Assembly: GCF_023008545.1 (NCBI RefSeq)
Contig: NZ_CP095397.1
Coordinates: 186,001-250,000, forward strand
From: Natribaculum luteum
Lineage (GTDB): Archaea > Halobacteriota > Halobacteria > Halobacteriales > Natrialbaceae
Direction of reading: 5' to 3'
DNA: 64,000 nt
Under the pieces are notes generated by a model. That model was not told the DNA's origin and made no database searches. It saw only the letters and a list, made by a program, of their open reading frames with translations. The position numbers and the translations under genes were made by a program. Shown here in pieces: positions 7,519 to 16,711 of the stretch. How positions within the stretch are numbered: position 1 is the first letter of the stretch; the number at the start of each line of letters is the position of its first letter.

Positions 7519-8688
7519 CTAGTCGCGTCGGTCGCTACTGCCGCCCGTCGACTCGAGCAGGCGATCGATCTCCTCGTCTGCGAACCCGAACTCGGCGAGG
7601 ACCTCGGCGGTGTGGGATCCGTGGCAGGGAAGCGCGGAGCGATCCGGTGTACCGTTGGCGTCGACCGGCGACTCGATCCCTGGCGGCGCTTCCCGTCGTA
7701 CCGTTCCCCGCGTCTCGTACTGCGGGTGCTCGAGCGCCTCCCGCGGCGTCAACACTGGCTCGACTGGGATTTCGGGGTCGTCGAGAGCGACCCACTCCTC
7801 GCGGGTTCGACTCGCGAACAGTTCCTCGAGTTCTTCCCGGAGCACCGCCCGCTCGGCGGGGTCGTCGGTTCCGTGGGTCGACTCGAGGTCGGGGCGGTCG
7901 ACGGCGCGACAGAACGCCGTCCAGAACTTCCGCTCGAGCGCCGCGAACGTGACGTACCGGCCGTCGGCGGTTTCGTAGACGTCGTACCAGGGGAGCGCGC
8001 CGGTCAGTGGCGTCTCGCCCGGTCGGGGGTCGTCGCCGAGGGCGGCCGGCAGGGTCACGACCTGCGAGAACGACAGGACGGCATCGGAAAGCGAGAGGTC
8101 GAGGTGGGTTCCGGTGCCGTCGCCGAGTTCCCGCGAGAGCAGTGCGGAGACGATACCGAAGGCGGCGGTCAGCCCGCCGGCCATGTCCGCGATCGGGTAG
8201 CCGGGAATCCGCGGCGCTTCGTCGGCGTCCGCCCGGGTCATGTCCAGCAGCCCGGCGAGACCGACGTAGTTCAGGTCGTGGCCGGCCCGGTCGCGGTGCG
8301 GCCCCTCGCGCCCGTAGCCGGTCAGCGAGCAGTAGACCAGTCCCGGATTGTGCTCGCCGACCGTCTCGTAGTCGATCCCGAGGCGCTCGGTCACGCCCGG
8401 ACGGAAGCTCTCGACCAGGACGTCTGCCTGCGCTAGCATGCGGTAAAGGGCGTCCCGGCCAGTGTCGCTTTTCAGGTCGAGCGTCACGCTTCGCTTGCCA
8501 CGGTTGACCGCAGCGAACACCGCGCCGACGCCCGAGTCCGTCCGCGGCGGGAGGTCGCGGGCGTAGTCGCCCGTGTCGGGGTCCTCGATCTTGATCACGT
8601 CCGCGCCGCAGTCGGCGAGCAACTGGGTCGCGTACGGTCCCGGCAGCAGGCGCGTGAGGTCGAGTACGCACACGTCGTCGAGTCGCAT
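7519..8688 (-). CDS. CaiB/BaiF family CoA-transferase or racemase
   Basis: The 389-aa protein is a type III CoA-transferase family member. It opens with LDLTRLLPGPYATQLLAD and has the signature NRGKRSVTLDL. Two motifs, AGHDLNY and IADMAGG, match positions that supply the catalytic His and Asp of alpha-methylacyl-CoA racemase, so it may be a racemase rather than a transferase. The ATG at 8688 (MRLDDV) fits the family N-terminus better than the one at 8712. The gene precedes cdd on the same strand. Its substrate is unknown. Confidence 0.83.
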   Translation of the reverse strand: MRLDDVCVLDLTRLLPGPYATQLLADCGADVIKIEDPDTGDYARDLPPRTDSGVGAVFAAVNRGKRSVTLDLKSDTGRDALYRMLAQADVLVESFRPGVTERLGIDYETVGEHNPGLVYCSLTGYGREGPHRDRAGHDLNYVGLAGLLDMTRADADEAPRIPGYPIADMAGGLTAAFGIVSALLSRELGDGTGTHLDLSLSDAVLSFSQVVTLPAALGDDPRPGETPLTGALPWYDVYETADGRYVTFAALERKFWTAFCRAVDRPDLESTHGTDDPAERAVLREELEELFASRTREEWVALDDPEIPVEPVLTPREALEHPQYETRGTVRREAPPGIESPVDANGTPDRSALPCHGSHTAEVLAEFGFADEEIDRLLESTGGSSDRRD

Positions 8689-8737
8689 ACCCTCGAGACA
8701 CGTCGGGAGCACTAAAATGTCGGTAGCCAGTCGAGTC

Positions 8738-10105
8738 TCACCGCTCCTCGTCGATCGCCGCCTCGACGACCTCGCTGACGTCTGCGATCAACTGGTCGAC
8801 GTCGTCGCTCTCGGCGTAGATCCGGACGTAGGGTTCGGTCCCGCTGGGGCGGACGAGCGTCCAGGCGGCGTCGTCGAACTCGAGTCGGACGCCGTAGTCA
8901 GTGTCGACCGCCGCCCCGGGGAAAGCCTCGGGGAGCGCCGTCTCGAGGCGCGCCATCACGGTTTCTTTCGCCTCGTCGGGGCAGTCGACGCTCACCTTGC
9001 GGTAGGGGCGTTCGGTCACGGGCTCGCGGAGGGCGTCGGTGCCGCCCGCCTCGACGACGAGCGCGGCGACGAGTGCGGCGCTGGCGATGCCGTCGATCCA
9101 GCCGCCGAAGGCGGGGTGGACGTGTTTCCAGGGTTCGGCCGCGAAGACGACCTCGGTGTCCGCGTCGCCGCGTTCGCGCTCTCGAGCGATCCCCTCGTGG
9201 AGTGCGCCGAGTCGCACCCGTTCGACGCGTCCGCCGGCGTCGCGAACCAGTTCGTCGATCCGGGCCGAGGCGTTGGGCGTGGTGACGACGACCGGGTCCG
9301 CGACGGCGGCCGTCCGGACGTAGGAGGCGGCGACGACAGCGAGGATCGTGTCCTCGTGGATCACGTCGCCGTCGCCGTCGAGGACGACCAGGCGATCGGC
9401 GTCGCCGTCGTGGGCCAGCCCGAGGTCGAACGCCCCGTCGGCGAGGAAAGCAGCGAGGTCGGTCAGCGTCTCGGGCGTCGGCTTGCTCTCTCGAGCGGGG
9501 AAGTGGCCGTCGACGGTCGCGTTCAGCGCGACCACCTCGGCACCGAGCGACTCGAGGACCTGCGGAGTCGCGAGTGCGCCGACGCCGGTCCCGCAGTCGA
9601 CGGCGACCGACAGCCCCGAGAGTGGGGTCGCGTCGGTTCCGAACCGGTCGCGGACGTACGTCGCGACGGCGTCGCGGTAGGCGTCGAGCACGTCGAGGCG
9701 TTCCGAACGCCCCCACTCGTCCCACGGGGCGAGTTCGGAGTCGCCGACTGCGGCCTCGACGGCCTCCTCCTCGTCGCGGTCGTACTCGACGCCGTCGACG
9801 AAGAGCTTGATTCCGTTGTCCGCCGGCGGGTTGTGACTCGCCGTGAGCATCACGCCGTGTCGCCCCTGCGAGGCAAAGGCGAGCGCGGGCGTCGGGACCT
9901 GTCCGAGTCGGCGAACGTCGGCCCCGGTACTCTCGAGACCGGCCTCCATCGCCGCCGCGAGCGCCGGCCCCGTCTCGCGGCCGTCACGGCCGACGACGAA
10001 CGTCTCTCCGGCGACGCCTGCGGCCTGTCCGACCGAGAGTGCCAGCTCCGGCGTCACCTGCTCTTCGACGGGGCCCCGGATTCCTGCCGTCCCGAACAGC
10101 GTCAT
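8738..10105 (-). CDS. phosphohexomutase family protein (phosphoglucomutase/phosphomannomutase)
   Basis: The 455-aa enzyme belongs to the alpha-D-phosphohexomutase superfamily, which moves phosphate between C1 and C6 of hexoses. The start TLFGTAGIRG, the phosphoserine loop TASHNPP, the metal loop DGDADR and the phosphate-binding RPSGTEPYVRIYAES are all present. The sugar-specificity loop, usually GE(E/P)SG, reads AAEPWKHVHPAFGGW, so the substrate should not be assumed to be glucose or mannose. The ATG at 10105 lies about 25 nt from a TATAAGTAG box on the minus strand. A solo repeat end overlaps that promoter region. Confidence 0.85.
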   Translation of the reverse strand: MTLFGTAGIRGPVEEQVTPELALSVGQAAGVAGETFVVGRDGRETGPALAAAMEAGLESTGADVRRLGQVPTPALAFASQGRHGVMLTASHNPPADNGIKLFVDGVEYDRDEEEAVEAAVGDSELAPWDEWGRSERLDVLDAYRDAVATYVRDRFGTDATPLSGLSVAVDCGTGVGALATPQVLESLGAEVVALNATVDGHFPARESKPTPETLTDLAAFLADGAFDLGLAHDGDADRLVVLDGDGDVIHEDTILAVVAASYVRTAAVADPVVVTTPNASARIDELVRDAGGRVERVRLGALHEGIARERERGDADTEVVFAAEPWKHVHPAFGGWIDGIASAALVAALVVEAGGTDALREPVTERPYRKVSVDCPDEAKETVMARLETALPEAFPGAAVDTDYGVRLEFDDAAWTLVRPSGTEPYVRIYAESDDVDQLIADVSEVVEAAIDEER

Positions 10106-10133
10106 ACGCGCTGGTTTACCCGAGGAACTACTT

Positions 10134-10150
10134 ATACTACCGGACAGCAA
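10134..10150 (+). repeat. solitary end of the 110-bp MITE family
   Basis: The sequence ATACTACCGGACAGCA closely matches the left terminus of the 110-bp elements, but no matching right end follows before phaJ ends. It overlaps the upstream promoter region of the phosphohexomutase gene. Confidence 0.4.
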
Positions 10151-10171
10151 TCGGTGGGTGCTCGAGAGACG

Positions 10172-10810
10172 CTACTCCTCGGGCAGGTCGTCGATGAGGA
10201 CGACGGCCTCGCCGTCGACGACGGTCGCGTCGGCGGTTTCGTCGTGGATACGGGTCTCGAGTCGGTACTGGTCGTTTCCGAGGTCTTCGACGATCTCGAC
10301 GCGAGCGGAGACGCGGTCGCCGATACCGACGGGGCCGCGGAACTCGAGGTCCTGTGAGAGGTAGATGGTCAATCCGGGAAGGCGAGCGAGTGCGGCGCTG
10401 ATGAGCCCCGACACCAGGGTTCCGTGGACGATTCGTTCGCCGAAGCGACTCTTCGCGGCGAACTCCTCGTCGAGGTGGAGTCGGTTCGTGTCGCCGCTGA
10501 CCTGCGCGAACGCGCGAACGTCCTCGTCGGTGAGCGTCTTCTCGAAGGTGACGCTGTCGCCGACGCTGATCTCGGCCGAATCGTCGACGGAGCGTTCGAA
10601 CTCCCAGTCGAGGCGGGAGTACTCGACCGACGGAATCGAGGCGGGGACGGCGTCGGGCTCCGAGCCGTTCTGGGTCGAGAGGGGCGGCAACATCGCCGAG
10701 ACGGCAGCGCGGTTTGCGGCGGTCGCACTCTGGACGAAGGTACTGGCCATTTTCGTCCATACGTCTGCCATAGTGGAAATGTTACTCCCCCCGGAGTTTT
10801 CCTGTGTCAT
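10172..10810 (-). CDS. phaJ: MaoC-like (R)-specific enoyl-CoA hydratase of the PHA locus
   Basis: The 212-aa protein has a MaoC/hot-dog dehydratase domain in its C-terminal 140 residues, with the hydratase-2 motif around SGDTNRLHLDEEFAAKSRFGE (Asp and His) and the following IVHGTLVSGLI. It would supply (R)-3-hydroxyacyl-CoA from beta-oxidation intermediates to PHA synthase. The first 65 residues form a helical N-terminal extension that may mediate granule association. It is divergent from phaR across a 260-bp regulatory gap. An alternative start at MADVWTKM (10771) would remove 13 residues. Confidence 0.85.
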   Translation of the reverse strand: MTQENSGGSNISTMADVWTKMASTFVQSATAANRAAVSAMLPPLSTQNGSEPDAVPASIPSVEYSRLDWEFERSVDDSAEISVGDSVTFEKTLTDEDVRAFAQVSGDTNRLHLDEEFAAKSRFGERIVHGTLVSGLISAALARLPGLTIYLSQDLEFRGPVGIGDRVSARVEIVEDLGNDQYRLETRIHDETADATVVDGEAVVLIDDLPEE

Positions 10811-11070
10811 GTATTGTCAGGCTAGGTGTGTGGTCGTTATGATTCCTTTGGTCGGTCCAGACCGGTTTTACCGGAGGTAATCCGCTGTTTGCCAACGTCT
10901 GGCGCGTTCGCACCGATCGTGCATTCGTCCGGTGAACCGAACCGCAGTCGAATGGGCTCCGGGTCATCAGCGTCTCGAGCTACCTCATCCAGACATGTAA
11001 AACCATTCTATGGCATCAGATGGTATTAGATGGGTAACACTTATTAGCACTCGATACGTAGGTTCTGTCG

Positions 11071-11385
11071 ATGACGGACGACTCCGGCCAGGTGCCCTGG
11101 TTGCCTGCGATGTTCACGAAGCAGATGCAGGAAGCCGGCGAGCAGGTCGCCGAATCGCAACAGGAGATGATGAGACAGCTGATGGAGGCCAGTTCCACGA
11201 CCCCGTTCGACAACCTGTCGAACCTGGGGGCGATGAGCATGGGCACCGCGACGTTCAAAGCCCGCGTCCAGAGCGGTGGCCGGATCAGCATTCCCGAACC
11301 CGAACGGGAAGCCCTCGACATCGAAGAGGGAGACATCGTCCAGACCATCGTCGTCCCGATCAAGCGAACCCGCAACCAGGAGTAA
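11071..11385 (+). CDS. phaR: AbrB/SpoVT-type regulator of the PHA operon
   Basis: The 104-aa protein carries a swapped-hairpin AbrB DNA-binding domain at its C-terminus (RVQSGGRISIPEPEREALDIEEGD). The N-terminal half is amphipathic and helical, with a PWLPAMFTKQMQEAGEQ start typical of granule-associated proteins. In Haloferax mediterranei the homologous PhaR binds both DNA and granules and controls the phaRP promoter; the same role is inferred here. A TATA-like CTTATTAG lies about 29 nt upstream. phaP begins 2 nt after the stop, indicating an operon. Confidence 0.85.
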   Translation: MTDDSGQVPWLPAMFTKQMQEAGEQVAESQQEMMRQLMEASSTTPFDNLSNLGAMSMGTATFKARVQSGGRISIPEPEREALDIEEGDIVQTIVVPIKRTRNQE

Positions 11386-11387
11386 TC

Positions 11388-11873
11388 ATGACTCAGAACC
11401 CGTTTACCCCCGTTTTCGAAGCACAGCGCACCGCGATCGAACAGAGCCAGAGCCTGACTCACGATGCGATCGAGGCCCAGAAGGCCTCGTTCGGCGCGTT
11501 CGCCGACGCCGTGTCGGCCTCCGAGTCGCTCGTCGAGCAGAACGCCGAACTCACGAAAGGCGCCGTCCACGCGTACTTCGACGCCCTCGAAGCGAATATG
11601 CCCGAGGACGCGGCCGACTTCGACGAGATGCGTGAGATGATCGACGAGCAGTTCGACGCGGCCACCGACACCCAGCTCCAGTCGATGGAGGCCCTCGTCG
11701 ACGCGATCGAGGAGTCCGGGACGGCCTACGACGAGTTCGCCGACAGCTATGCCGAGATCGTCGACTCCTCGTTCGAGGCCTACCTCGACGCCCACGAGCA
11801 GGTAGAGTCGAGCGTCGCAGAGACCGCCGAGAGCGTCGAGGACGCCGCCGGCGAGTTCGACGTCTCGGCGTAG
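11388..11873 (+). CDS. phaP: PHA granule-associated protein (phasin)
   Basis: The 161-aa protein is acidic, almost wholly alpha-helical and free of cysteine, with long heptad-like stretches (FADAVSASESLVEQNAELTK). This is the expected character of a haloarchaeal phasin coating PHA granules and limiting their size. The start at 11388 follows the phaR stop by 2 nt. The family assignment depends mainly on its position between phaR and phaE plus its composition. Confidence 0.83.
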   Translation: MTQNPFTPVFEAQRTAIEQSQSLTHDAIEAQKASFGAFADAVSASESLVEQNAELTKGAVHAYFDALEANMPEDAADFDEMREMIDEQFDAATDTQLQSMEALVDAIEESGTAYDEFADSYAEIVDSSFEAYLDAHEQVESSVAETAESVEDAAGEFDVSA

Positions 11874-11912
11874 AGACCAACCTTTTCACGTTAGCAGCCC
11901 AATTTTTGTCCA

Positions 11913-12455
11913 ATGACAGACTCCCAGCCCCAGACGCAAAACTGGAACGCGTTGGTCGAACAGTGGAACGAACAATTTCTCGAGGCACTCGAGCAGAACA
12001 TGGAAGCCCAGGCCCAGTTCGTCGAGAGCTGGTCCGAGGCGGTCGAGGAGACGGCCGACGACGTCGAAGCGGCCGAGGGCGTCGAAGGCTACGCCCGCGC
12101 GTACGACGCCTGGATGAACGCCTCACAGCAGATGGTCGAACGGATGAACGACGTCGTCGAGGGCGAGGACGTCGACCTCGAGGAGTTTCGCGACATCTGG
12201 CTGAACACGGCCAACGAGGCGTTCAAGGAAGTGATGTCGACGACGGCGTTCGCCAGGATGACCGGCGAGACCGTCGGCGACGTCCTCGAAGCCCAGCAGC
12301 AGGCCGACGAGGCTGCCGAGACGACCCTGCGCACGCTCGGGTTCGCCACGGAGAGTGACGTCGTCGAGGTCGGCGACCGACTGGTCGAACTCGAGCGCCG
12401 CCAGCACGCCGTCGAGCAAAAACTCGACCGCGTTCTCGAGGAACTCCAAGAATGA
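11913..12455 (+). CDS. phaE: PHA synthase subunit PhaE
   Basis: The 180-aa protein is the non-catalytic partner of class III PHA synthase. It is helical throughout, starts with [20 protein letters not shown] and ends in a coiled-coil segment, [19 protein letters not shown]. PhaE is needed for PhaC activity in haloarchaea. The phaC start codon overlaps its stop codon by 4 nt (ATGA), implying translational coupling and equal dosage. A 39-nt spacer separates it from phaP. Confidence 0.88.
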   Translation: MTDSQPQTQNWNALVEQWNEQFLEALEQNMEAQAQFVESWSEAVEETADDVEAAEGVEGYARAYDAWMNASQQMVERMNDVVEGEDVDLEEFRDIWLNTANEAFKEVMSTTAFARMTGETVGDVLEAQQQADEAAETTLRTLGFATESDVVEVGDRLVELERRQHAVEQKLDRVLEELQE

Positions 12456-13819
12456 AGACCCCGTACACGCTCGCGATGGACATGCAACGGCAGGCCTGGG
12501 AGGGCGCTGCCGAGATGGCGGAAAAGCTGTCGGTCGCCCCGGACCGGAGCGAGACGCTGAACGAAGTCGAGGTCGGGCAGACGCCACACGAGGTCGTCTA
12601 CGAGGAGAACAAACTCCACCTCAAACACTACGAGGCCCAGACCGACGAGCAACACGACGTCCCCATCCTGATCGTCTACGCGCTGATCAACCGGCCGTAC
12701 ATCCTCGACCTCCAGCCCGACCGATCGGTCGTCAAAACGTTACTCGAGGAGGGGTTCGACGTCTACCTGATCGACTGGGGCGAGCCCTCCGAACTCGATC
12801 GATCGCTCACGCTCGACGACTACGTCACCCGCTACATCGACAACTGCGTCGACGTGGTCCGCGAGCGGTCCGGGCAGGACGCGATCAACGTGCTGGGCTA
12901 CTGTATGGGCGGCACCATGTCGGCGATGTACACCGCGTTGTTCCCCGAGAAGGTCCGCAACCTCGGGCTGATGGCCGCCGGCCTGTGCTTTACGGGCGAG
13001 GGTGGCGTCCTCGAACTCTGGGGCGCAGAGGAGTACTACGACCCCGAAACGGTCACCGAGACGTTCGACAACGTCCCCGCGGAGTTTCTCGACGTCGGGT
13101 TCGCGCTGATGGACCCGGTCCAGAACAACCTGACGAAGTACGTCCGCTTCTACGAGAACATGGACGACGAGGACTTCGTCGAGAACTTCGCCCGGATGGA
13201 GAAGTGGCTGGCCGACGGCATCGACGTCGCCGGCGAGACCTACGACCAGTTCATCCGCGACGTCTACCAGGAGAACAAGCTGGTCGAGAACGAACTCTAC
13301 CTCGACGGCAAGCACGTCGACGTCGAGAACATCGACATGCCCGTCCTCCAGATCGTCGCCGAGTACGACCACCTCATCCCGCCGGGTGCCTCGAAACCGT
13401 TCAACGAGGCCATCCCGAGCGAGGACACGGAAATCATGGAGTTTCCGACCGGCCACATCGGCATGTCCGTCTCCTCGCGCAGCCACGCCGAACTCTGGCC
13501 CGACGTCTGCGAGTGGTTCGAGGAGCGTTCGACGGTCGACGACGAGACCGACGCCGCGGCAACCGAGACAGGAACGGCCGACGACCTCGAGTCGGCGGAG
13601 ACGGCGGAGACGGCAGAAGCGAACGGTGCAGGCGTCGTGGAAAGCGACGACCTGACCGAACTCACGGGCGTCGGCGAGGCGTACGCCGACGACCTCCGCG
13701 CAGCGGGCATCGAGACCTTCGCGGACCTCGCGGCCGCGGACGTCGCCGACCTCGCCAGCGAGACCGGTATCTCCCCGAGTCGGATCGAAGACTGGATCGA
13801 CCAGGCGAGCGAGCGCTAA
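12452..13819 (+). CDS. phaC: class III PHA synthase PhaC with C-terminal helix-hairpin-helix extension
   Basis: PhaC polymerises (R)-3-hydroxyacyl-CoA into polyhydroxyalkanoate. In this 455-aa protein the alpha/beta-hydrolase core spans about residues 40-355. The lipase-like box is GYCMGG with nucleophile Cys151. The partner Asp lies in [10 protein letters not shown] and the His in FPTGHIGMS. After an acidic, alanine-rich linker, the last 55 or so residues form a helix-hairpin-helix-like domain ([17 protein letters not shown], then [19 protein letters not shown]), absent from bacterial PhaC. It is coupled to phaE by a 4-nt overlap. A T-rich stretch after the stop (about 13829-13841) may terminate transcription. 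Confidence 0.95.
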   Translation: MKTPYTLAMDMQRQAWEGAAEMAEKLSVAPDRSETLNEVEVGQTPHEVVYEENKLHLKHYEAQTDEQHDVPILIVYALINRPYILDLQPDRSVVKTLLEEGFDVYLIDWGEPSELDRSLTLDDYVTRYIDNCVDVVRERSGQDAINVLGYCMGGTMSAMYTALFPEKVRNLGLMAAGLCFTGEGGVLELWGAEEYYDPETVTETFDNVPAEFLDVGFALMDPVQNNLTKYVRFYENMDDEDFVENFARMEKWLADGIDVAGETYDQFIRDVYQENKLVENELYLDGKHVDVENIDMPVLQIVAEYDHLIPPGASKPFNEAIPSEDTEIMEFPTGHIGMSVSSRSHAELWPDVCEWFEERSTVDDETDAAATETGTADDLESAETAETAEANGAGVVESDDLTELTGVGEAYADDLRAAGIETFADLAAADVADLASETGISPSRIEDWIDQASER

Positions 13820-13827
13820 ACTGTCGC

Positions 13828-13842
13828 CATTTTCGCTTTTGG
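13828..13842 (+). terminator. possible T-rich terminator after phaC
   Basis: The sequence CATTTTCGCTTTTGG lies 9 nt beyond the phaC stop. Short T-tracts are typical archaeal termination signals. The assignment is tentative. Confidence 0.35.
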
Positions 13843-13938
13843 CCGTGATCGCAGGGGTTCGCTGTCTGCCCGGAGATTATCATGGTAGTTCGCTCCATAG
13901 TTCATTATTTATCGTCGGAGGTTCAACGTGTTTACACC

Positions 13939-14682
13939 ATGTCTATGGAGGGACGGACCTGCGTTATCACTGGTTCGGCACGAGGTATCGGACGCGGAAT
14001 CGCCGAGCACCTCGGGAGCGAAGGAGCGAACGTCGTCGTAAACTACCGCTCCTCGGAGGGTGCAGCACACGACGCCGTCGAGGCGATCGAAGACAGCGGC
14101 GGGAACGCCATCACCGCTCAGGCCGACGTGACGAATCGCGACGAAGTCGAGCGGATGCGGGAGGTCTGCCACGAGGCGTTCGGCCCAGCCGACGTGCTCG
14201 TGAACAACGCCGGTCTCACCGCCGACACCCAGTTCGTCGACATGACCCGCGAGGAGTGGGACCGCGTCATCGACGTCAACCTGGGCGGGATGTTCAACTG
14301 CACCCAGGAGTTCTACGACGACATCTGGAACGCCGAGGAGGGCCGGCTCATCAACATCTCGAGCGTCGTCGGCAAACAGGGCAACTTCGGCCAGGCCAAT
14401 TACGCCGCCGCGAAAAGCGGCATGTTCGGCTTCACGCGAACGATCGCACTCGAGCTCGCACAGGGTGGGTCGACCGCCAACTGCGTCGCCCCGGGCTACA
14501 CGAAGACCGACATGATCGAGTCGGTCCCGGAGAAGGTCCTCGAGCGCATCGTCGCGGGCGTCCCCCTCGAGCGACTGGCGGAGATCGAGGATATCGCCTG
14601 CGTCGTTCGCTTCCTCGCCAGCGAGGAGTCGTCGTACATCACCGGCGAAGTGATCGACGTCAACGGCGGAATGGACCTGTAG
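13939..14682 (+). CDS. fabG1: NADPH-dependent acetoacetyl-CoA reductase (FabG-type SDR) of the PHA locus
   Basis: The 247-aa short-chain dehydrogenase has the cofactor loop GSARGIGRGIA, the NNAG motif, and the catalytic Ser plus YxxxK in SSVVGKQGNFGQANYAAAK. In the PHA pathway it would reduce acetoacetyl-CoA to (R)-3-hydroxybutyryl-CoA for PhaC. The start at 13939 (MSMEGRTCV) is preferred over the upstream ATG because TTATTTATC lies about 27 nt upstream, giving a leaderless transcript separate from phaC. Both ATGs at 13939 and 13945 are possible. Confidence 0.9.
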   Translation: MSMEGRTCVITGSARGIGRGIAEHLGSEGANVVVNYRSSEGAAHDAVEAIEDSGGNAITAQADVTNRDEVERMREVCHEAFGPADVLVNNAGLTADTQFVDMTREEWDRVIDVNLGGMFNCTQEFYDDIWNAEEGRLINISSVVGKQGNFGQANYAAAKSGMFGFTRTIALELAQGGSTANCVAPGYTKTDMIESVPEKVLERIVAGVPLERLAEIEDIACVVRFLASEESSYITGEVIDVNGGMDL

Positions 14683-14718
14683 ACGAGACGGTTCGAGTTA
14701 GCCGAGCGCCACACTCTG

Positions 14719-15756
14719 TCACTCCCCGCTGTCCCCACCGGCGAGAGCCGAGAGCCGCTCGCTCGCCTCGAGCGTCTCCGCGACGAGGTCGTCGACGAGG
14801 TCGCCGGCGGACGGGACGTCGTCGGCCAGCCCGACGCCCTGCCCGGCGTACAGCGCCATCGCGTCGACGTCACCCGAGACGTCGGGCGTCGCCAGCGCCT
14901 CGTCGTATCGCTCGATCGACTCGCCCTCCCCGGTCGTGGCGACGACGTCGTCCTCGCTCGGCCTGTCGCCCGACGGCGGTCGCCCTGCCCCGTCGTAGCG
15001 CTCGAGGGTCTCGTTCTCGAGGACGCGGTGGGGCATGCCGGGCCAGCCCTTGTCGAAGACGGTCGTCAGCCGGGTGTCGGTCTCGTCGCTCTCGCGGACG
15101 CGCTCGCGGTATCGGTCGGCGACGACTGCCTCCTCGGTGGCGACGAACCGCGTCCCGAGCCAGACGCCGTCGGCTCCGAGCGCGAGCGCCGCCGCGATCC
15201 CTCGCCCGTCGGCGATGCCGCCTGCGGCGACGACCGGGACGTCGACCGCGTCCGCGACTCGTGGCACGAGCGCCGTGGTCGCGACCTCGCTGCCGACGTG
15301 ACCGCCGGCCTCGAGTCCCTGTGCGACGACGACGTCGACGTCCGCCTCGACCGCTCGCCTCGCCGCCGTCGCGCTGGCGACGGTCTGGCAGACGAGGCCG
15401 CCGGCGTCGTGGACGGCGTCGACGTACGGCTCCGGATCGCCGAACGAGAAGGAGACGATTTCCGCCCCGGCCTCGAGGACGACCTCGAGGTGACGTGCCG
15501 TGTCGTGGACCGTCGTCGCCTCGTCGAGCACGAGGTTGACGGCGAACGGTTCGTCGGTCAGGTCCCGGGTCTCGCGGACGACCCGGTCGGTCTCCTCGAG
15601 GTCGCGCCAGGTGACGGCGAGGTGGCCGAGTCCGCCGGCGTTCGACACCGCCGCGGCGAGGTCGGGACAGGTCGCGCTGCCGATCGGTGCCTGGACGATC
15701 GGGTACTCGATCTCGAGGCGGTCACAGAGGGGCGTTCGGAGCGTCACGTCGATCAC
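14719..15756 (-). CDS. nitronate monooxygenase (2-nitropropane dioxygenase) family flavoprotein
   Basis: The 345-aa protein is an FMN-binding TIM barrel of the NMO/FabK type. It starts with the characteristic PIVQAPIGSATCPDLAAAVSN and has the family phosphate-binding segments VVAAGGIADGRGIAAALALGA and GVWLGTRFVATEEA. These enzymes oxidise alkyl nitronates or related substrates; the true substrate here is unknown. The start is GTG at 15756, and a second GTG at 15747 is also possible. The gene is convergent with fabG1. Confidence 0.85.
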   Translation of the reverse strand: MIDVTLRTPLCDRLEIEYPIVQAPIGSATCPDLAAAVSNAGGLGHLAVTWRDLEETDRVVRETRDLTDEPFAVNLVLDEATTVHDTARHLEVVLEAGAEIVSFSFGDPEPYVDAVHDAGGLVCQTVASATAARRAVEADVDVVVAQGLEAGGHVGSEVATTALVPRVADAVDVPVVAAGGIADGRGIAAALALGADGVWLGTRFVATEEAVVADRYRERVRESDETDTRLTTVFDKGWPGMPHRVLENETLERYDGAGRPPSGDRPSEDDVVATTGEGESIERYDEALATPDVSGDVDAMALYAGQGVGLADDVPSAGDLVDDLVAETLEASERLSALAGGDSGE

Positions 15757-15904
15757 CTCACGAAGAAGGGATTGACACTGATTCGAGAGACGCGATCTGG
15801 ACAGGAGCCGGTGATCATTGGTCGGCTCATGGTTTCAATTATCCAAGTATTGGTCTTTCGGTGACGCTCTCGACGCGCTGGCCCGGGTTCGTACGCCCCA
15901 GTCA

Positions 15905-15920
15905 CTAAAATATATTTTAG
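15905..15920. promoter_or_regulatory. perfect 16-bp AT palindrome at the proteasome-pair promoter
   Basis: CTAAAATATATTTTAG is a perfect inverted repeat and contains the likely TATA box for the gene starting at 15955. The overlap suggests an operator or dual-use promoter element. Confidence 0.55.
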
Positions 15921-15954
15921 CTAACAGTTAATCCGTCGAAGACCCTTCTCTCGG

Positions 15955-16710
15955 ATGATGCGACAAAGAGTTCACGACCGCACCGTCGCCAGAAACGCAG
16001 TCGAATCGATCGCCAGTGCAGGAGAAGATCGATTCGCCGTTCCGGCCCGAAGAGATGGACAGACCAACTCGGACGACTCGAGAGCGATCGTCAAGACCGG
16101 AACCACGATCCTCGGTGTCGTCGGTGCCGACGTCGCCGTTCTCGCCGCCGACACGCGTGCGAGCCTGGGCGGCCAGTTCGTGACGAATCAGCGGGCTCGA
16201 AAGATCGAACCCGTCGACGATCGGATGGCCGTCGCCTTCGCGGGGAGCGTAAGCGATGCTCAGTCGTTCGTTCGACGGCTGCGTGCCGACCTCCAGCTGT
16301 ACAAACTGCGCCACGGCCGACCAGCGTCGGTCGAGACAGCGGCGACGGTCGCTGGTGACCTCGTTCGACGCGGTCCCTACCGGATACTTGAACTCGTGCT
16401 CGCTGGCGTCGACGACGCGCCGGCGCTCTACCAGATCGGTCGTGGCGGCAGCGTCATGCGCACCGAGTACGCGGCAAGCGGCAGTGGTATGCAACTGGCT
16501 TACGGAGCTCTCGAAAACGCCTACGAACCCGACCTCGAAGTGACCGCGATTCGCTCTCTCGCCTGTAGCGTCGTTTACAGCGCGACCGAACGGGACACTG
16601 CGAGCGGCGACGGCACGACCCTGGCGACGGTTACGGACGACGGCGTCGACCTCGAGACGTTCGATACCCCGGAAGCGGCGGTCGCCGAAACGAGCGAGGA
16701 GGTGGCCTGA
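15955..16710 (+). CDS. psmB: proteasome beta subunit homologue
   Basis: This is a 251-aa N-terminal-nucleophile hydrolase of the 20S proteasome beta family. A propeptide of about 49 residues precedes the processing site KTG|TTILG, making Thr50 the nucleophile. The conserved Asp17 equivalent lies in AADTRAS and the Lys33 equivalent in RKIEP. The GSGMQLAYG and SATERDTASGDG segments also match active beta subunits. The gene is immediately followed by an alpha homologue (1-nt gap), an unusual linkage since haloarchaeal psmA and psmB are normally apart. It is probably an accessory beta subunit giving rise to an alternative 20S particle. Confidence 0.85.
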   Translation: MMRQRVHDRTVARNAVESIASAGEDRFAVPARRDGQTNSDDSRAIVKTGTTILGVVGADVAVLAADTRASLGGQFVTNQRARKIEPVDDRMAVAFAGSVSDAQSFVRRLRADLQLYKLRHGRPASVETAATVAGDLVRRGPYRILELVLAGVDDAPALYQIGRGGSVMRTEYAASGSGMQLAYGALENAYEPDLEVTAIRSLACSVVYSATERDTASGDGTTLATVTDDGVDLETFDTPEAAVAETSEEVA

Positions 16711-16711
16711 A

